A stretch of DNA of 64,000 nucleotides from Diplosphaera chodatii (lineage: Eukaryota; Chlorophyta; Trebouxiophyceae; Prasiolales; Stichococcaceae). Positions 10,768 through 23,542 of the stretch are shown in pieces. Below the pieces are notes generated by a model, which searched no databases, had not been told where the DNA came from, and saw only the letters and a list, made by a program, of their open reading frames with translations. Numbering within the stretch: position 1 is the first letter of the stretch; each line of letters starts with the position of its first letter. Position numbers and translations under genes: made by a program. The stretch lies in contig JAALGY010000057.1 in assembly GCA_032358165.1 (NCBI GenBank), forward strand, positions 1,612,001-1,676,000. The letters are read 5' to 3'.

Positions 10768-13118
10768 CTATGTGCCAACACTGAAAATCTTGGCTGTGCC
10801 GTCATCTGAGCCTGTGAGTACCATTTGGCCGTCTGGGCTTGGCACGAGCGCCTGTATACCTGCCGCATGCCCCTTCCACATTTGCACGCATTGCCCTTGC
10901 AGTGCACAGCGGGTGTCGTTGTCAGCAATGCAGCATGCACAGCTTTCGTCTGAGCACACTGTGCTCAGACGGCTGTCACAGCTGATGATGGCACAAGGAA
11001 GTGATGCAAATGTACCTGTGCGGATGTCCCACTGGCGCAGCACACCGTCAAGCGCAGCTGAAAACACAAAGGGCGCAGTAGGGTGCTGTGCTATCGCGAT
11101 AACGCCCTGCCAGCGTAGCAACGACAGCATTACGAGGGAAGTGGCTGTACAATGATGAGACACTTCGACACAGCTTGCCATGACTGATTGTCGGGATGGC
11201 CTACCTCTGGATGTTCGCAGGTACCACGTGCCTCAAGTGAGGCATTTTCCCAAATACAGAGCTTCCCGTCCATACCAGCAGACAGCATCAGCGCCAGGGA
11301 GTGCGCAAAAGCGACCGCCTCCACTGAGCCCTCGTGGCCTTCACACAACAGTGCGGTTGGGTCACGGTCGGTCTTGTGTCTGATGTAGCGCTGATACCCC
11401 TATGGGACGCGTGCTTTGCTCTGCTGACCATGGAGCTGCAGCGTGCCGACCCCTCACCTGCCATCTGGCCCAGGACCTTGCCCGTGTCGATGTTGGACAG
11501 GCGCACGCTGCCGTCCTCTGCGCCCGAGACGACCGTGGACGCGGCGCTGATGCCCAGGCACGTAACGGCTGCACAGCAGCCATGCGTGATAGCGTGTCAC
11601 CAGCTCGGCTGCAAATGCGTCCTGGGCAGCCGCTTGTGCATCGGTGCCACTCGCACGTGCAGCAGACACGCCAACAATTGGAAGCGCATCCGGTCACACA
11701 GCATGATGCGGCTGCGGGGCACCCGCTTGGTGGAAGTCGTGGCCCTGGATGTGGTGCGTGCACTCGCCGGTGCGGGGGTTCCACACGCGCAGCGAGGCGT
11801 CGCCCTCGCCGCCGCCAGTCACCAGCTGCTTGCCGTCCGGTGTGAACGCGCCGCACGTCACAGCGCCGCTGTGCCCCGTGAACACCTATAGCAAGGCCAC
11901 ATGGCTGTACATCAGCATGGTGCTGCAGGTTTTCGTGGCGGTGCGTAGCCTGATTAGCTGTGGCTGTGCATTGCGGAGAGCGAGACAGCACCCACAGGCG
12001 CACACATGGCAGTGTCAGCCACCGCAAGAAAGGGGTTGTGCCATCTGCAACCTGCATGCATTGGCCGCTGTCTGTGTTCCACATCCAGGCTGTGAAGTCC
12101 TCGGAGCCCGCCACCAGGACAGACCCCCGCGGGTGCCACTGCAGCCAGATGATGCCCTCATCTGGCCCCTCCAGCGTGCGCCGGCACGCGCCTGTGCCCG
12201 CGTCCCAGATCTTGACCTTGCCTGCAACCAGGCGCTCGTGTGTGACAGTCAGGCATGCTGAGTCATGGCTCATGATGTGACATTTGGGCCGGAAATGCGG
12301 GAATTCAGTCAGTGGTTGCAGGTGCATGCACCGGTGGTGTGTCACCGTCAAGGCCGCCGGAAGCTAGCTTGCTGCCGTCGCTGCTGAAGGCCAGGCAGGC
12401 CACCGTGTCGGTGTGCCCCTCCAACCGCTGCTCCGTGGTGCCTCCTGCCTGAGGTGCATATGCGCCAGGGACTGGTCGCAACTATCGAAGTAGAAGCGAT
12501 GTAAAAACGTCAAGAGCACAGCTTTCTGGCATGCATGCCTGGAAGAGGAACACCGCGTCATCGGCGCCACCGCTGGCGACGGTGGTGGGCGATGCAGCAT
12601 TCCAGGCCACAGCGAACACCGCATCTGGGCAAGTCACAGAGGTGTCCGTGAACAACTTGCCTCTGGAAAGCTGGCCGTCAAAGCAGCAGGCGCCAGTCTC
12701 GAGAGCATGCACGCTCATGCCTGCTAGGTGCCGCATACCTGAGTGCCCCTGGAAGCTGTGGATCGAGTCGTCCTGCACCTCCTCCTCGGTCTCACCGTCG
12801 CCTGCGTCGTCGCCGCCATCGCTCATGTCCTCCTCTTCGCCCTCGGGGCCTGCAGGAGATGTTCGATGGCACACGCCGTTCACCGGCATGCATCTGCATC
12901 CAAGGCTGAATGACGCGATGTTGCAAGCGGCAGCTGCCCATTCCTTCATGTTCGAGGAGCCTGCATCATCGTCAGTTCTCAACCCAGTGGGTGGACATCC
13001 CACCTTCCAAGTCCTCCAGAACCCGGTCGCCGGCACCATCCCCAAGAAATACTTCGTGGTCATCATCGCTGTCCTCTGTAGTGTTCTCACCACCCTCGTC
13101 ACGATCTGTGGCCATCAT
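10768..13118 (-). CDS. WD40 protein of the AAMP / SQT1 family
   Basis: Ten exons, in gene order 13118-13004, 12849-12739, 12624-12539, 12448-12346, 12221-12052, 11885-11723, 11568-11458, 11338-11205, 11106-11016, 10895-10768, give 403 aa with phase kept throughout. An acidic N-terminus (EEEDMSDGGDDAG, then QDDSIHSFQGH) leads into about eight WD40 repeats, ending VLTGSDDGTAKIFSVGT. The acidic leader plus DSIHSF and the GPDEGIIWLQWHPRG repeat match human AAMP and yeast Sqt1. Sqt1 captures newly made uL16 for 60S assembly, so a ribosome-assembly chaperone role is a reasonable inference. Two Met codons start the frame (13118 and 13115). Intron 3 is GC-AG (CAG|GCATGC). The acceptor before exon 8 (AAG) is weaker than usual. 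Confidence 0.88.
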
Positions 13119-13617
13119 AGCATATGACGAACCAGCCCTCGAGGGTAGTTTGTGCTTCCAAGGACGTCAGAGATGCGAATGGATCCGAAGGATTGGGTGG
13201 ACGACCTGTTGGAGTCACTGCAAGTCTGTGGCCTCGCTAACGCTATTTGTTTTGCAAGCAGACCCAAATACGTTACTGGCTATTGCGAGCAGCACCGCAC
13301 TTTGTGCGTTGTTCGGTTGGGGCAGGGGCTCATGTGCCTGCGTGCCAGAGTGGCATGACTACCGTATGCTGAACAATGCAAGATAACTCTGCTGCGTTGC
13401 ACTGCTTTGCTGAGGATGCAGTCTCCATGCCAGGAAAGCCGCACTGTGATCGGGGATCACACAAATGCACGTAGAGCAGCACAAAGCTACAAAATCGTGC
13501 ATGAGACGGCATCAGTCAGCGTTAACTGGCCACAACGATGTGGCTAACAAGGGAATGGCATACGTGCCGCAACCTGGAAGCAGCGCAAGCTGCGCCTACA
13601 ATCTATGCTTCACGGCG
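13119..13617. other. Intergenic: LAZ1-like 3' end and AAMP promoter
   Basis: About 500 bases between two minus-strand genes. No exon, RNA or repeat recognised. Confidence 0.45.
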
Positions 13618-16212
13618 TCATAGATCCACGTCTGCCCAGGCTGGTGCGCCGCTGGTGGACCGCTGCGGCGGCTGCTGCTGTTGTGGGGCTGTCCCTTCAG
13701 GCGGTGTCCGCGGCGCTACGCTCTCATCGTTCACATACGTGAGGTCTGGTTTGGCTGACGACGCCCCCGCACCATCTGCCATGAAGACGCATGACAGTCA
13801 GCGGAAGCAGCGGGATCCGGGCTGTTGCACTAGGCAAACACTGTGGGTGCATCACTTCCCAAACATGGTAATGACAAGCAGCACGCCACGCACTTGTGGT
13901 CGCTGCCCGCGGCTGAGCAGCAGGCTGCGGAGGCTGGGGTCCGGCGGCCGAACCTTGCTGCCGTTCGCTGTCAGCTGTGCCGTCTGGCGCCGCGCTGCCT
14001 GCCTCGCCATTCGAGTCCCAGAACGCCGCATTGCCCATCTCCATGTTTGACAGCAGGCTGCTCTTCGGCTTCTCGTCTGTGCCCTGCATCGCCTGAGTCT
14101 GCAGAGGAAAGAGAGCAACATGCACTCTCCACACACCATTCGTCTCGTGCTTCCGCTTGCAGGCGTGCCGCAGGCTTCTGCAGGTGTATGGAATGGTCCA
14201 GCACCATGCGGCATGTAGGTTGATGACGCACCGCTTCGACAGGCACGAAGGTCTTGGCGCGAAAGGTGCGCTTGGGCGCCTGCGCCTCCTCTGGCTTGCT
14301 GTCATCGTCGTGCTTGTCGGAGTACAGCACATAGTTGCGGTACGTCGGCGCAAACTGGTGCACGGTGTCAGAAGCCACGTCGTGGATGCTGATGGCGTGC
14401 ATAGCGTTGCCAACCGCTGCGCCGCCTGCGCCCGGTGCTGCACACGCACAACAAGCTTCCCGTGTTGCCAAGTCCATACCTCACCTCAGAACAGCACCAC
14501 CTTGCGACAATGCCAGGCAACATCTTATAGGTACAACGTATAGGAAAACAACTGTAGCTGCAATGCTGCGTCCAGGATGCCAAGTAAACATTCAGCACAG
14601 CGCGCACCTCCATCCTTGAACTCCTGGTAGGGGAAGGCATAGAACATGCCTATTGCGGCTGGCAGCATCTCCAGGCACACCAGCAGGTTCTGCAGGTTTG
14701 AGCCGTCCTCTGCATTGTCAATCACGCCCGTGCCAACCAGGATGGCGATGAGGATGCCCTGCGCACGTCAGCACATGTCGAGTCAGCTGCTGATGCAGCA
14801 ACATTTCGACAGGTTTGGCAAGCAGCTTAGACAGCAGTGTGCGCCTTGGGGTGCACACTGTCATTGGCATTGCAACTGGGCAGGCTAAGGTGCGCATCCT
14901 CTTGTCTGAGCTGTCAGCACCTGCCAGAAGGTGAAGAAGACGACGGACTTGACCAACACAAACTTCAGAAGCGGGTTGAAAGGCGCCAGCAGGTCGTGCG
15001 CCCCCATGTAGAACATAAACAGCGCCAGAAGCGCCACGCTGTAGGTCACGTTGTACACGATCGTGATGTACAGGTACCTGCAGATGAGTGATGAGGCGAC
15101 ACCTGGGATGAGTGAACACAGGCGAACCAAGTACAGGGTGCATTGGTTTGCAGTGCACTTGTTTCGGTGCAGCAGGTGCGCATAAACCCCCTCGTGCCCA
15201 TCACGTAATCCGCCCACATCACCCGCCTGCATAAATCACAACCCACGAGACGCACCCGTTGCTGGGACCCCAGTAGCCGGGCGAGTAGTTGCCTGTCGCG
15301 TAGAGCACAACTGATAGGATGCCGAGGATGGGCATCAGCAGCACGAACTGCAGCGCGCCCTGCTTGCAGCGCCGAACGAACAAGCCGTCCACGCGCTGCG
15401 GCGGGAAGCAGCAGGTGCAGTGCAGGAATGAAGGCTGCAGCACGAAGCCGTTCATCTTGACCTCCACCTCGCCCGGGCCTCCAACAAACTCCAGGCACAG
15501 CGAGAGGAAGGTGTAGATCACAAAAGCCTCGTAGCTGCAACATGAGAGAAGGGACATCAGCACAAAGGCAATGTTGTAATACGGGCTTGCTTGTTTGGTG
15601 CTGTTGAAATGAGATTGCGTTGACAGGCAGGTGGTGCAGCTGCTGCAGTTCAATGCCGCCAGATGGGCGCCAACCAGCTTGCAGGCAGCAAACCATGGAG
15701 AGACCACGGTAACTCACATGACTCGCACGGTCTCAAAGTAAACCGCATCGTGAGGCCGCACAAGCGCCAGAAAGGAGCATACTGAGTATACCGGCACCAT
15801 GAAAATGATGCGCAGAATGTACCGCTGCATGCACAGGCGCCAGGTCAGGAAGGTTGCACCCTAGTCAGCTATGAGCAAACCACAGCAGACACATACACGC
15901 AGCAGTCATGTGAAGCCAACATTGTCGGACCTGGAATATCGGTGAGCTGTAATGCTGTATGTGATTGACGATCTGCATGGCAGCAACCCTGAGTCAGGTG
16001 GTAGCAGCAGCCAACGCCTTGCGCTCCGAGTTCAGCAGGACTGTGACATCCAATTTGCAGCTGCGGCAGTCCGCTGTGCAGTGAGCCACAAGAACAGAAC
16101 TGTCTGCAGCTGTCAGGTTGTCTGCAGCGAAGCGCACCTGCCATGTCGCCAGGGCAGTAGCTGCGATTGCGCTCAAGGCAGCGAATATATACGTAGGTGC
16201 GTTGTGCAGCAT
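13618..16212 (-). CDS. LAZ1 / TMEM184 family multi-pass membrane protein (Ost-alpha fold)
   Basis: Nine exons in gene order: 16212-16138, 15972-15931, 15824-15718, 15534-15256, 15077-14921, 14758-14608, 14425-14232, 14098-13894, 13785..13618 (acceptor at 13775); 455 aa. Several hydrophobic spans are visible: YIFAALSAIAATALATW, RIIFMVPVYSVCSFLALV, YEAFVIYTFLSLCLEF, FVLLMPILGILSVVLYA, a span with YNVTYSVALLALFMFYM, and GILIAILVGTGVI. MVPVYS and the YEAFVIYTF block are signatures of the organic solute transporter-alpha / DUF300 family. In Arabidopsis, LAZ1 proteins sit on the vacuolar membrane and affect cell death and brassinosteroid signalling; transport substrates are not established. The last ~150 residues are polar, Gln/Pro-rich and cytosolic in appearance. 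The donor of the last intron could instead be near 13955; both keep phase. Confidence 0.88.
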
Positions 16213-16909
16213 CCTTGGTTCTCGTGCTGCAACTCAAGCTGCCATCCTTCTGGTTGTATAACGCTGCAGTCAGCCTCAGCCCCTAGCGCCCCCTGCTGCA
16301 AGGCTGGCCCAAGAGCTGCAGCTCACAGCACTGAACTGTCTGTTGTAAGCTGTCGTTATCCTCAATGTCACAACACCAGCTCGAAGCTGCCGGTTCCTTC
16401 CAGTTCTCTCAACAGCACTTGCAGTTGAGCCGATTACAGCGTGAGTCGGCGCCCAGCTTTGACACAGGATGCAGCGACAAGGGTCAGAGCACACCAGTGC
16501 GCTTGCATCAGCATTACAGCATGCTGGACCAGCTGGTGAGTTCGCCAACAACATGCGCGTGCTCTGTGTGCACTTTAGGCCACATACGGTAAACTCCAAC
16601 GCTGTGCCCGCTCTATGGGCGTGACCTGGCTCTGCACCACGACCAATTTCAGCCAGTGATCAGAATTACCACCCGCCAACCGTGTCTGACGTGGTTATGT
16701 ATTCATATGCTGGCTGCCTGCAGTGCGTGGGTTGATACCCTTCATGTTGCATGAGGACCGGCTGCCGCATGACCATGCACTATCTCAGTGGCCCACTGCT
16801 CGTCTCTTGAAGTGAGAAGGTTGTCTGATTGTCCACATGACGCTTGTGCGACACGGCAAGGTCTGAGACCAAGAGCACCCCACATTAGTGCACTGCGGAG
16901 GCCGCCAGC
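16213..16909. other. Divergent upstream region of LAZ1-like and SDN-like genes
   Basis: About 700 bases between divergent starts, serving both promoters. I see no coding exon, RNA gene or repeat. Confidence 0.45.
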
Positions 16910-19716
16910 ATGACGGCAGTGGCGGCACTACCAGAAGTGGATGATGATGTTTTGTCCCTGGACGCTAGTTCGATGTCAGAGGAGGACACAGATGACGGAG
17001 AACAGGCAGAGGCAGCGTTTGCCACCTCGAGCAGAACAGAGTGGCACTTCACACCAACGGACGCCAACCTGCTGGTCCGACTGGTGAAAATGTGTCAGAA
17101 GATGGGCTACGGTGGCCGACGTGGCACGTGGAAAGACTACTTGAAGGTATTGTATCGTTCGGCTGACCCCACCAAGTGATTCCTGATGTCTTGAGCACCC
17201 GGTGGGCTGGCTAACACTTGAGCGTCATCGACATGCTGCTTTTCGATGCAGAGCCTCGAGATCACAGCAGCTGCAGACCCTGCGCGCCATGCATGGAACG
17301 TGCTGGCGGACTTTGTGGACTCGTTGACAGGCGCTGAGGCGCGCAGATCCGTCCACAAGCTGGTCAACTGGGACCGTAAGCTGCAGGTACATACCCTGTC
17401 TGTTGCACATTGCTCGGCGGCAACCATCAGTTGCCACAGCATCGCATGTTTGGTAGCATCATATGGTACTTTGGTTGCAGGAAGAGGAGGAGATGGCAGC
17501 CGCCTCGCTTGAGCTCGATGCCATGGCGGGGCCTGCACAGGTGCCCTGGTGTCATGCGTTCAGTAGCAGGCATGCGGAGCTGCATCTGCACATAGCTCCA
17601 CACAAGTCCTTGTTGGATTTCGACTAGACACTTGTTCTTGCAGGGAAGCATCTGGCAGCTGGTGCAGCGGACGCAGGCGCACAGTCGATTCACCGAGCTA
17701 TACACGCTGCCTGCATTTGAGCAGGGCTGGCAGCGGCAACGGTAAGAAAGTGACAGCACACTCTCAGAATATATGTTGCAGCCATCTTGAGTTTGTGCAT
17801 CACTGCCACTGTCATCCTGTGTAGTAAGACTGCAAGCACTAGAGAAGTGTGTCATCCATAGGAGTCCGCCGGCGTATGCTGAGGAGCCAGCCCTCTTTGC
17901 CATTGACTGCGAGATGTGCGCCACAGCCACTGACGACAAGGCGCTGCTCAGCTTATGCCTGGTGGATGTCAATGGGGACATCGTTCTGCAGGTATGCTGC
18001 CAGCGACCAGCATGCAGCGTCAGATTGCTGCTATGGTAGTGTTGTCACACTGCTGCCCGCCTTGGCATGGGCACAAGTGCCCTTATTGCACTGCCAAACA
18101 CAAGGGTGTTGCTGATTGCGTGCTGATTACATCTTCGACCGTGCATGTCAACAGCGCCTGGTGCGCCCTGCGGAACCAGTCACCGACTTCCGCACAGCAG
18201 TCACAGGCCGCACAGCTGCTGATCTGGAGGCAGTCGACTACAGCATCGATGACGCGCAGCGCGATGTCCTGTCCGTGCTGCAAGGTTTGCCTGCTGCTCC
18301 ATTCCCGCTGTTGTTGGTGGCCAGTCGGCCTGTGATACTCCTGGCAGCTTGCTATGCTCGAGCACAGCGTTGCATATTGCGCACTGCTCATCGGTTTGTT
18401 CATGCAGATGCCAGGGCAGTGTTGGTGGGGCACGCTGTGCACCACGATCTGCGCGCGCTGCGCTTGGACTACCAGCCCGTCATCGACACCTCACTGCTCC
18501 TGGCTTACAGGTGAGAATAACCTATGACATTTGCACCGTAGAGCCTCTGTGCGGGCCTGCTTGCTGGTTGCTAGCATGTGTGCAGGCCCGTGTAGTAACA
18601 GACTTGCTGCTGCTACACAACTATCAGTGTCTTCCTGGCATGCCGTTCACGAGCTGTGTTTCTCCTGTCGAATGCGTACCCCCGTTCCCTGCGCAGGGAC
18701 CTGCCGGAGTGCACGCCTGCGCTGAGTGACCTGGTGGCCCGGCTGCTTGACCGGCAGCTGCGGACGCCCGGCGCGCCGCACGACCCGGTCGCAGGTGCAC
18801 ACGCAACTTGCAGACCACACTGCTGACTGGTGAAGCGGCACCGTGTGAGCATCTCACTTTGAATGGGTCACGGCACCGACATGATGCGCTACGTGCATGC
18901 AGACGCACGCGCCGCGATGGACCTCGCGCTGTACGAGCAGCAGAAGGGGCCCACTCTGGGCCTCGATGCGCCGCAGTTGCAGGTGCTTGTCACCTGGTTC
19001 AACAACCTTCAGCCTGCCTGCTATGGCCACATGGAAACAGTCGCACACGGGTGCAGCAGCCCCAGAGCAGCATTGAATCCAGCTGCCATCCTGCATACGA
19101 ACATGACATTCAAGTTGCACATTCACACGCAAGGTTGCAGACGACGACATGCGGCGGCTGCTGGTGCACTCGTTGGCACCCAACATGCGGGACGTGGACA
19201 TCATCTACCTGTTCCCGCCAGGCTGCCCGCCCATCCTGGAGATCACTCGGGAGTCGCCGACGGCACGCAAGGCCACTGTCAGCTTTGCCAACAAGGCGAG
19301 CTGGACACTGACATGACTCCGCCAGCTGCCTTGATGTATGAACGCTCAAGCACAGACATGTGACGACCTGCACTGCTGCAGGCGGAGGCTGCACAGGCGT
19401 TCGACATGCTCAGTGGACAGGAAGAGTCTGACAGCATGGGCCGTATGCAGAAGGTATAACTGCTGCATATCTTGGCGAGGCATTTACCGTGACTCATCGG
19501 GTCATGCTGTGGGCATTGCTTTCATACATTCCTCAAGCCGATGGTATCTTTAATTGCTGGACACTGGGTGTGTTGCTGCTGCTTTTGCAGAAGGTGCAGG
19601 TGCCAGAGGGAAAGTTCAAGAATGCCCGAGTACGTGTGAGAATGATGGGCGTGGCCGCTGAGAAGCGCAAGGAGTCGCCAGCCAGCAGCGGCAGCTCAAA
19701 GCGCAGCAAGCGCTGA
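16910..19716 (+). CDS. SDN-like small-RNA-degrading 3'-5' exonuclease (DEDDh) with C-terminal RRM
   Basis: Twelve exons close to 476 aa: 16910-17146, 17252-17386, 17481-17540, 17644-17741, 17862-17991, 18155-18284, 18408-18510, 18697-18794, 18903-18982, 19134-19295, 19382-19453, 19591-19716. The DEDDh catalytic residues are visible: AIDCEMC (Asp, Glu), GHAVHHDLRAL (Asp), and HDPVADARAAMDL (His and Asp). VRPAEPVTDFRTAVTG is also typical of the REXO1/REX4/SDN group. A C-terminal segment with DVDIIYLFPPGCPPI looks like the RRM that plant SDN proteins carry; SDN enzymes trim mature microRNAs. A basic KRSKR tail may be a nuclear signal. REX4-type rRNA processing is the alternative. Intron 10 is GC-AG (AAG|GCGAGC); reading through would reach a stop at once. 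Confidence 0.88.
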
Positions 19717-19797
19717 GTGTGTCGTCGTACATGCACTGCTGTCGGACCCCACTTGTTGTGGGATAAGCTTCGCCTTGAACTGAAGCGTGATAACCAT

Positions 19798-19833
19798 CAG
19801 CAGCTAGGACGACATCAGCAGCTAGGACGACAT
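19798..19833. repeat. Two exact tandem copies of an 18-nt unit
   Basis: The unit cagcagctaggacgacat occurs at 19798-19815 and 19816-19833, in the short convergent gap between the SDN-like and uL1c stop codons. Probably slippage; no function suggested. Confidence 0.85.
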
Positions 19834-19939
19834 TGCAAAACCCATCTGACAGCTGACTCTTCAGTGTTGTCCAGTAGAGTTGTTTGTTTCCGCAAAGACA
19901 TACAGACTTGCGAAGGCATACAGACCAGAGGATGTCAAT

Positions 19940-21219
19940 CTACTGGTTCTCGCCAAGCTTGAGGTCCCGCAGTGCGCCGTATGCCACACGGACAGCTGGC
20001 CCCATGGTTGTGCAGACTGTCAGCGTCTTCCAGTACACGCCCTTGGCGCCTGGCGGCCTGTTCTGGTCCATCGACTCCTGCAGCGTTTTGAGGTTGCCCA
20101 GCAGCTGCTCCGCCGTGAAGTTGGCGCGGCCAAAGCCGACGTGCACGTTGCCGGCCTTGTCGGCGCGGTACTCCACCTTGCCACCCTTGAAATCCTTGAT
20201 CGCCGCTGCGACATCGGTGGTGACGGTGCCCGCCTTGGGGTTGGGCATCAGGCCGCGGGGCCCCAGCACGCGGCCCAGCTTGGCGACCTTGGGCATCATG
20301 TCGGGAGTGGCCACCAGCTTGTCGAAGTCCATCATGCCGCCGGCGATCTGCTCGATCAGGTCGTCCGAGCCGGAGTAGTCGGCGCCTGCATCGCGCGCGA
20401 CCGCCTCATTCTCGCCCTGCAGAGCACAGTGAATGGAACTCGTCAGCCGACAGGCACACTCTGGCAGCACGACAAGTCGCTCCTGGCACTGCCACCCTTG
20501 CCGGCGACGCTGATGTGGAGCACCACAGACTGCCGGCGCGGAGTCAGTGCAGGTAGGTGAAGGGGCGTCCAAACCTGGCAGAGGACTGCCACGCGGAGCT
20601 CCTTGCCGGTACCATGCGGCAGGCTGACCGTCGCGCGCAGCTGCTGGTCCGTGTACTTCGGATCAATGTTCAGCCGCGCGTGGAACTCCACCGTTTCTGT
20701 GAAGCTGGCTGATGCTGTCTCCAGGATCGTGGAAAGCGCCTCTGCCGGCGCTGCGCACATCAATACGGAAACGTTTATGGCACGGTGCTGTCGGCAGGAA
20801 CCTCTTTGTTGCTGTGCCAAAAATGCGCACTTATAGTAGCGATTAGTGCCCTGGGGTTCCCAGTTCCGCAAGCACGATGCTGCTTAGCAGCAATGCGCAC
20901 CCATCGCCGTTGTCTTTGCTGGGACTTTGGAGTCCATCTCCCGAAAGCGGCGAGACCGCTTCTTGGATGATCTCGAGGGCGGAGGCGTCACGATCACCTC
21001 GCCAGCGTCATCTGCCGCCTCTAAATCTGCTGCAGGTGGAGCCTCGAGCGTGGCTGCTGCACATCTTGTGCTGAGACCCCAGTGGTTGGCCTGGTGCCGG
21101 GACCGGAGGGAGCCGCTGCGCAAGCGGCACAGACTGGCGCCCTGTCGCACGCTGCTGAGCTGGCAGCATGGAGCAACGGACGGGGAGCACAGCCTCTGGT
21201 GCAGGAGTGCACCCTGCAT
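19940..21219 (-). CDS. Plastid 50S ribosomal protein uL1c
   Basis: Three exons in gene order, 21219-20901, 20750-20575 and 20416-19940, give 323 aa in phase. The first ~75 residues form an Arg/Ser-rich leader (plastid transit peptide in type), then [13 protein letters not shown], the usual start of bacterial uL1. The mature part shows [42 protein letters not shown] (the uL1 signature), [19 protein letters not shown] and [12 protein letters not shown]. uL1 builds the L1 stalk next to the E site and can bind its own mRNA in bacteria. It is the second plastid ribosomal protein in the window, about 9 kb from uL18c. Identity very sure. Confidence 0.95.
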
Positions 21220-21561
21220 GGCTGGCAGAGCAGCCGCTCCTGTAACGCACGCCGCTTACACCCCAGCCAATCACCCAGCAGTGCTAGCAACTAGCTACGA
21301 CAACACGGCCCGCCTGATCGATGGCCTTCGCTGCTTGCCTGGTTGGGCGCGAGGCCCCTCAGCAGCCAAGCTCATCCCGGAACTTCCACTCCTTCCTGCA
21401 GCCTCATGGCGGCATGCGGCGGAACTCCTGAACATCTGCAGCAGGTCTTGACTTTCAGGTTGCAAGTTGTCCACAAAGGCATCACATTTGACCTGCAAGT
21501 GCTCCGGCCAGCTGATAGAAGTGCTGCGGGGCAGTGCAGAAGGTGTCAACAGCCCACCACA
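21220..21561. promoter_or_regulatory. Short shared upstream region of uL1c and HGH1
   Basis: Only 342 bases separate the two divergent ATG codons, so both promoters and 5' UTRs must share it. No TATA-like element is obvious on either side. Role inferred from position only. Confidence 0.5.
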
Positions 21562-23542
21562 ATGACGGGCGCCGCAGCAGATGGAGGAGCAGATGATATG
21601 AAGGATCTCATCAGGTTCTTGCGCGACCCAAGTCCGGAGGTACACAAACGTGGCAGCTGTTCCGATGTATGTGGGCCCTTTGCGGTCATTGAACTGCCGT
21701 TCACAGAGCAGGTGCATGCATGCAGATGCGCCGGCAGGCGGTGGGCTTGGTTCAAGGGCTCACGGGCTCGCCAGAGGGCACTCAACGGCTTTCTTCTGCC
21801 AGCAACGAGCTTCTACCTGCGTTGCTGTGGCTCGTCGGCGATTCGAGCCAGGTCTCAAGAGCGGCGCTGACATCCCTTGTGAACCTGTCCCAGGTGATCG
21901 TCTGGAGTGTCCTGGGAAGTCAGTGCAGCTTTTCCCGAGGTCGTGCGGAGACCTCTGTCCGTCAGCGATGTCCACCGTTGTGCACACGTGATTGCAGGAT
22001 GCCAGCATTGCCGCCAGGCTGTTGGGCATCAGCGTTATCGACAAATGCCTCGATTATATCAAGGTGACCTGCTTGCACATACCGCCACAGCCTGTCGACA
22101 TTGTCAAACCTTCTGCCTTGCATCTCGCTTGAAGGCGCTTACCGTCTGATGACCAGGTGGACATCGCCTGCAGGAGAATGCGACAGCGGCACCAGAGCTG
22201 CTGGTCATGCTCCTGTGCAACGTGACCACCACGGAGCAGGGCAGCAAGCAGGTGCTCCAGGTCGGGCGTGGCGACCTGGAAGGCTTCCACATGTGAGACA
22301 TAGTCTGCTCCAGCTGCAGACTGGCGCGCCAGTGATCGCTGGCTTAAGGCACTTGATCATATGAGCAGCCTGAAAAGCACCGACTTTGCACACGGCCCCG
22401 CAGGGGCGTGCTCTTGAGCCGCTTCATTGAAGAGCAGTCAGCAGCGGGCGATCCTTACGGACATGTAGCGTACATCCTCACAAATGTGACACGGGTCAAA
22501 CAGGGACAGGTACAACCAGAGCTTGCCATGCTGTCACCAGGCGTTCCTCGCTGTGCAGCGAACGCATAAACACAACTGCAGGTTTCTGTTGGCAAACCTC
22601 ATCAGTGCCTCGCAGGACATCATTCTTGAGCCAGGCCGAGATTATGTCAACGCCCTGATCTCGCAGCTAAACTCTGACAGCGCAGTTCGCCGGCAGGGCT
22701 GCAGTGCCGCCCTGCGCAACCTGTGCTTCGGCATGCAGGTGAACATACTGGGGCGAGTCACTAGGATGCTACGCTACAGTCCATGCAACCCTGCCAGAGC
22801 AAGCAGGCCTACCTGATGTAGCGCCTCAGTGTGCTGGCTACCTTTTCTGCATTTGCACCATGCGCTCACTATGCTGTCGTCCCAATGAGCTGAGTCAGAT
22901 GTCATCATCTTGTCCAGCTGTTGGCGCTGGGTGTGCAGAATGCTGGGGAGGAAGCGCTAGCACCCATCACAGACAACCGGCAGTTACTAGAGGCCATCGT
23001 AGCGCCGCTCTCAGGCAAGGCTTCGCCGGCAGCGGACGACGACACAACACGGGAGGCGCTCGCAGAGGCAGTTCTGTTACTGGTGGGCACACAGAATGCA
23101 ACAGCATGCGCACAATGACTCCATCGACTTCAACACAACGAACATCACGACTTGTGCTATCTACTCTCCTGATAGGACATTATTATGCTGCCTAGCCAAA
23201 TGGACGGATGCATCATGTGTGCAGGCTTCGTCCGACAGGGGCCGCAAGGCCCTGTGGACCGTCAATGCACCAGAGGTCCTGCGGAAAGGGTGCGCTCTGT
23301 TGCCGTCCACGGGTGTCTCTTGTGTCACTCGTGCTGCAGCCAGCCGTGGCGAAACTGTCACGAGCAAATAGCGGCGGCAGCAAGACGCCGTTCATGCGTG
23401 CAGGTACGAAGCGGAAGAGGACCCAGGCGTCTGCGCAGCAATGGAGCGCACAGCGGAGTTGTTCATCGCTGGAAACATTGTACCCGACGTTGTGGAGGAG
23501 CCAACGGCAGCAGATGGCACGCGCAATGCAGTCCATCAGTAG
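21562..23542 (+). CDS. HGH1: HGH1 homologue (armadillo-type chaperone of eEF2)
   Basis: Nine exons close to 361 aa: 21562-21639, 21726-21893, 21998-22063, 22174-22292, 22404-22509, 22559-22738, 22918-23082, 23225-23289, 23404-23542. The length matches fungal and animal HGH1 (about 360-390 aa). Helical repeat motifs are visible: MRRQAVGLVQGLTGSPEG, ALTSLVNLSQ, LLVMLLCNVTTTEQG, HVAYILTNVTR, DSAVRRQGCSAALRNLCF and the acidic C-terminal EAEEDPGVCAAME, all characteristic of the family. In yeast Hgh1 helps fold elongation factor eEF2 together with TRiC. Intron 5 (22510-22558) is short, 49 nt. The start is the Met before the first repeat. Confidence 0.88.

Noticed and set aside
11362..12351. 329-codon minus-strand frame across the AAMP gene as one long exon
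   Set aside because: Only part of it reads as WD40. The rest is intron read-through; the ten-exon model keeps all repeats in phase.
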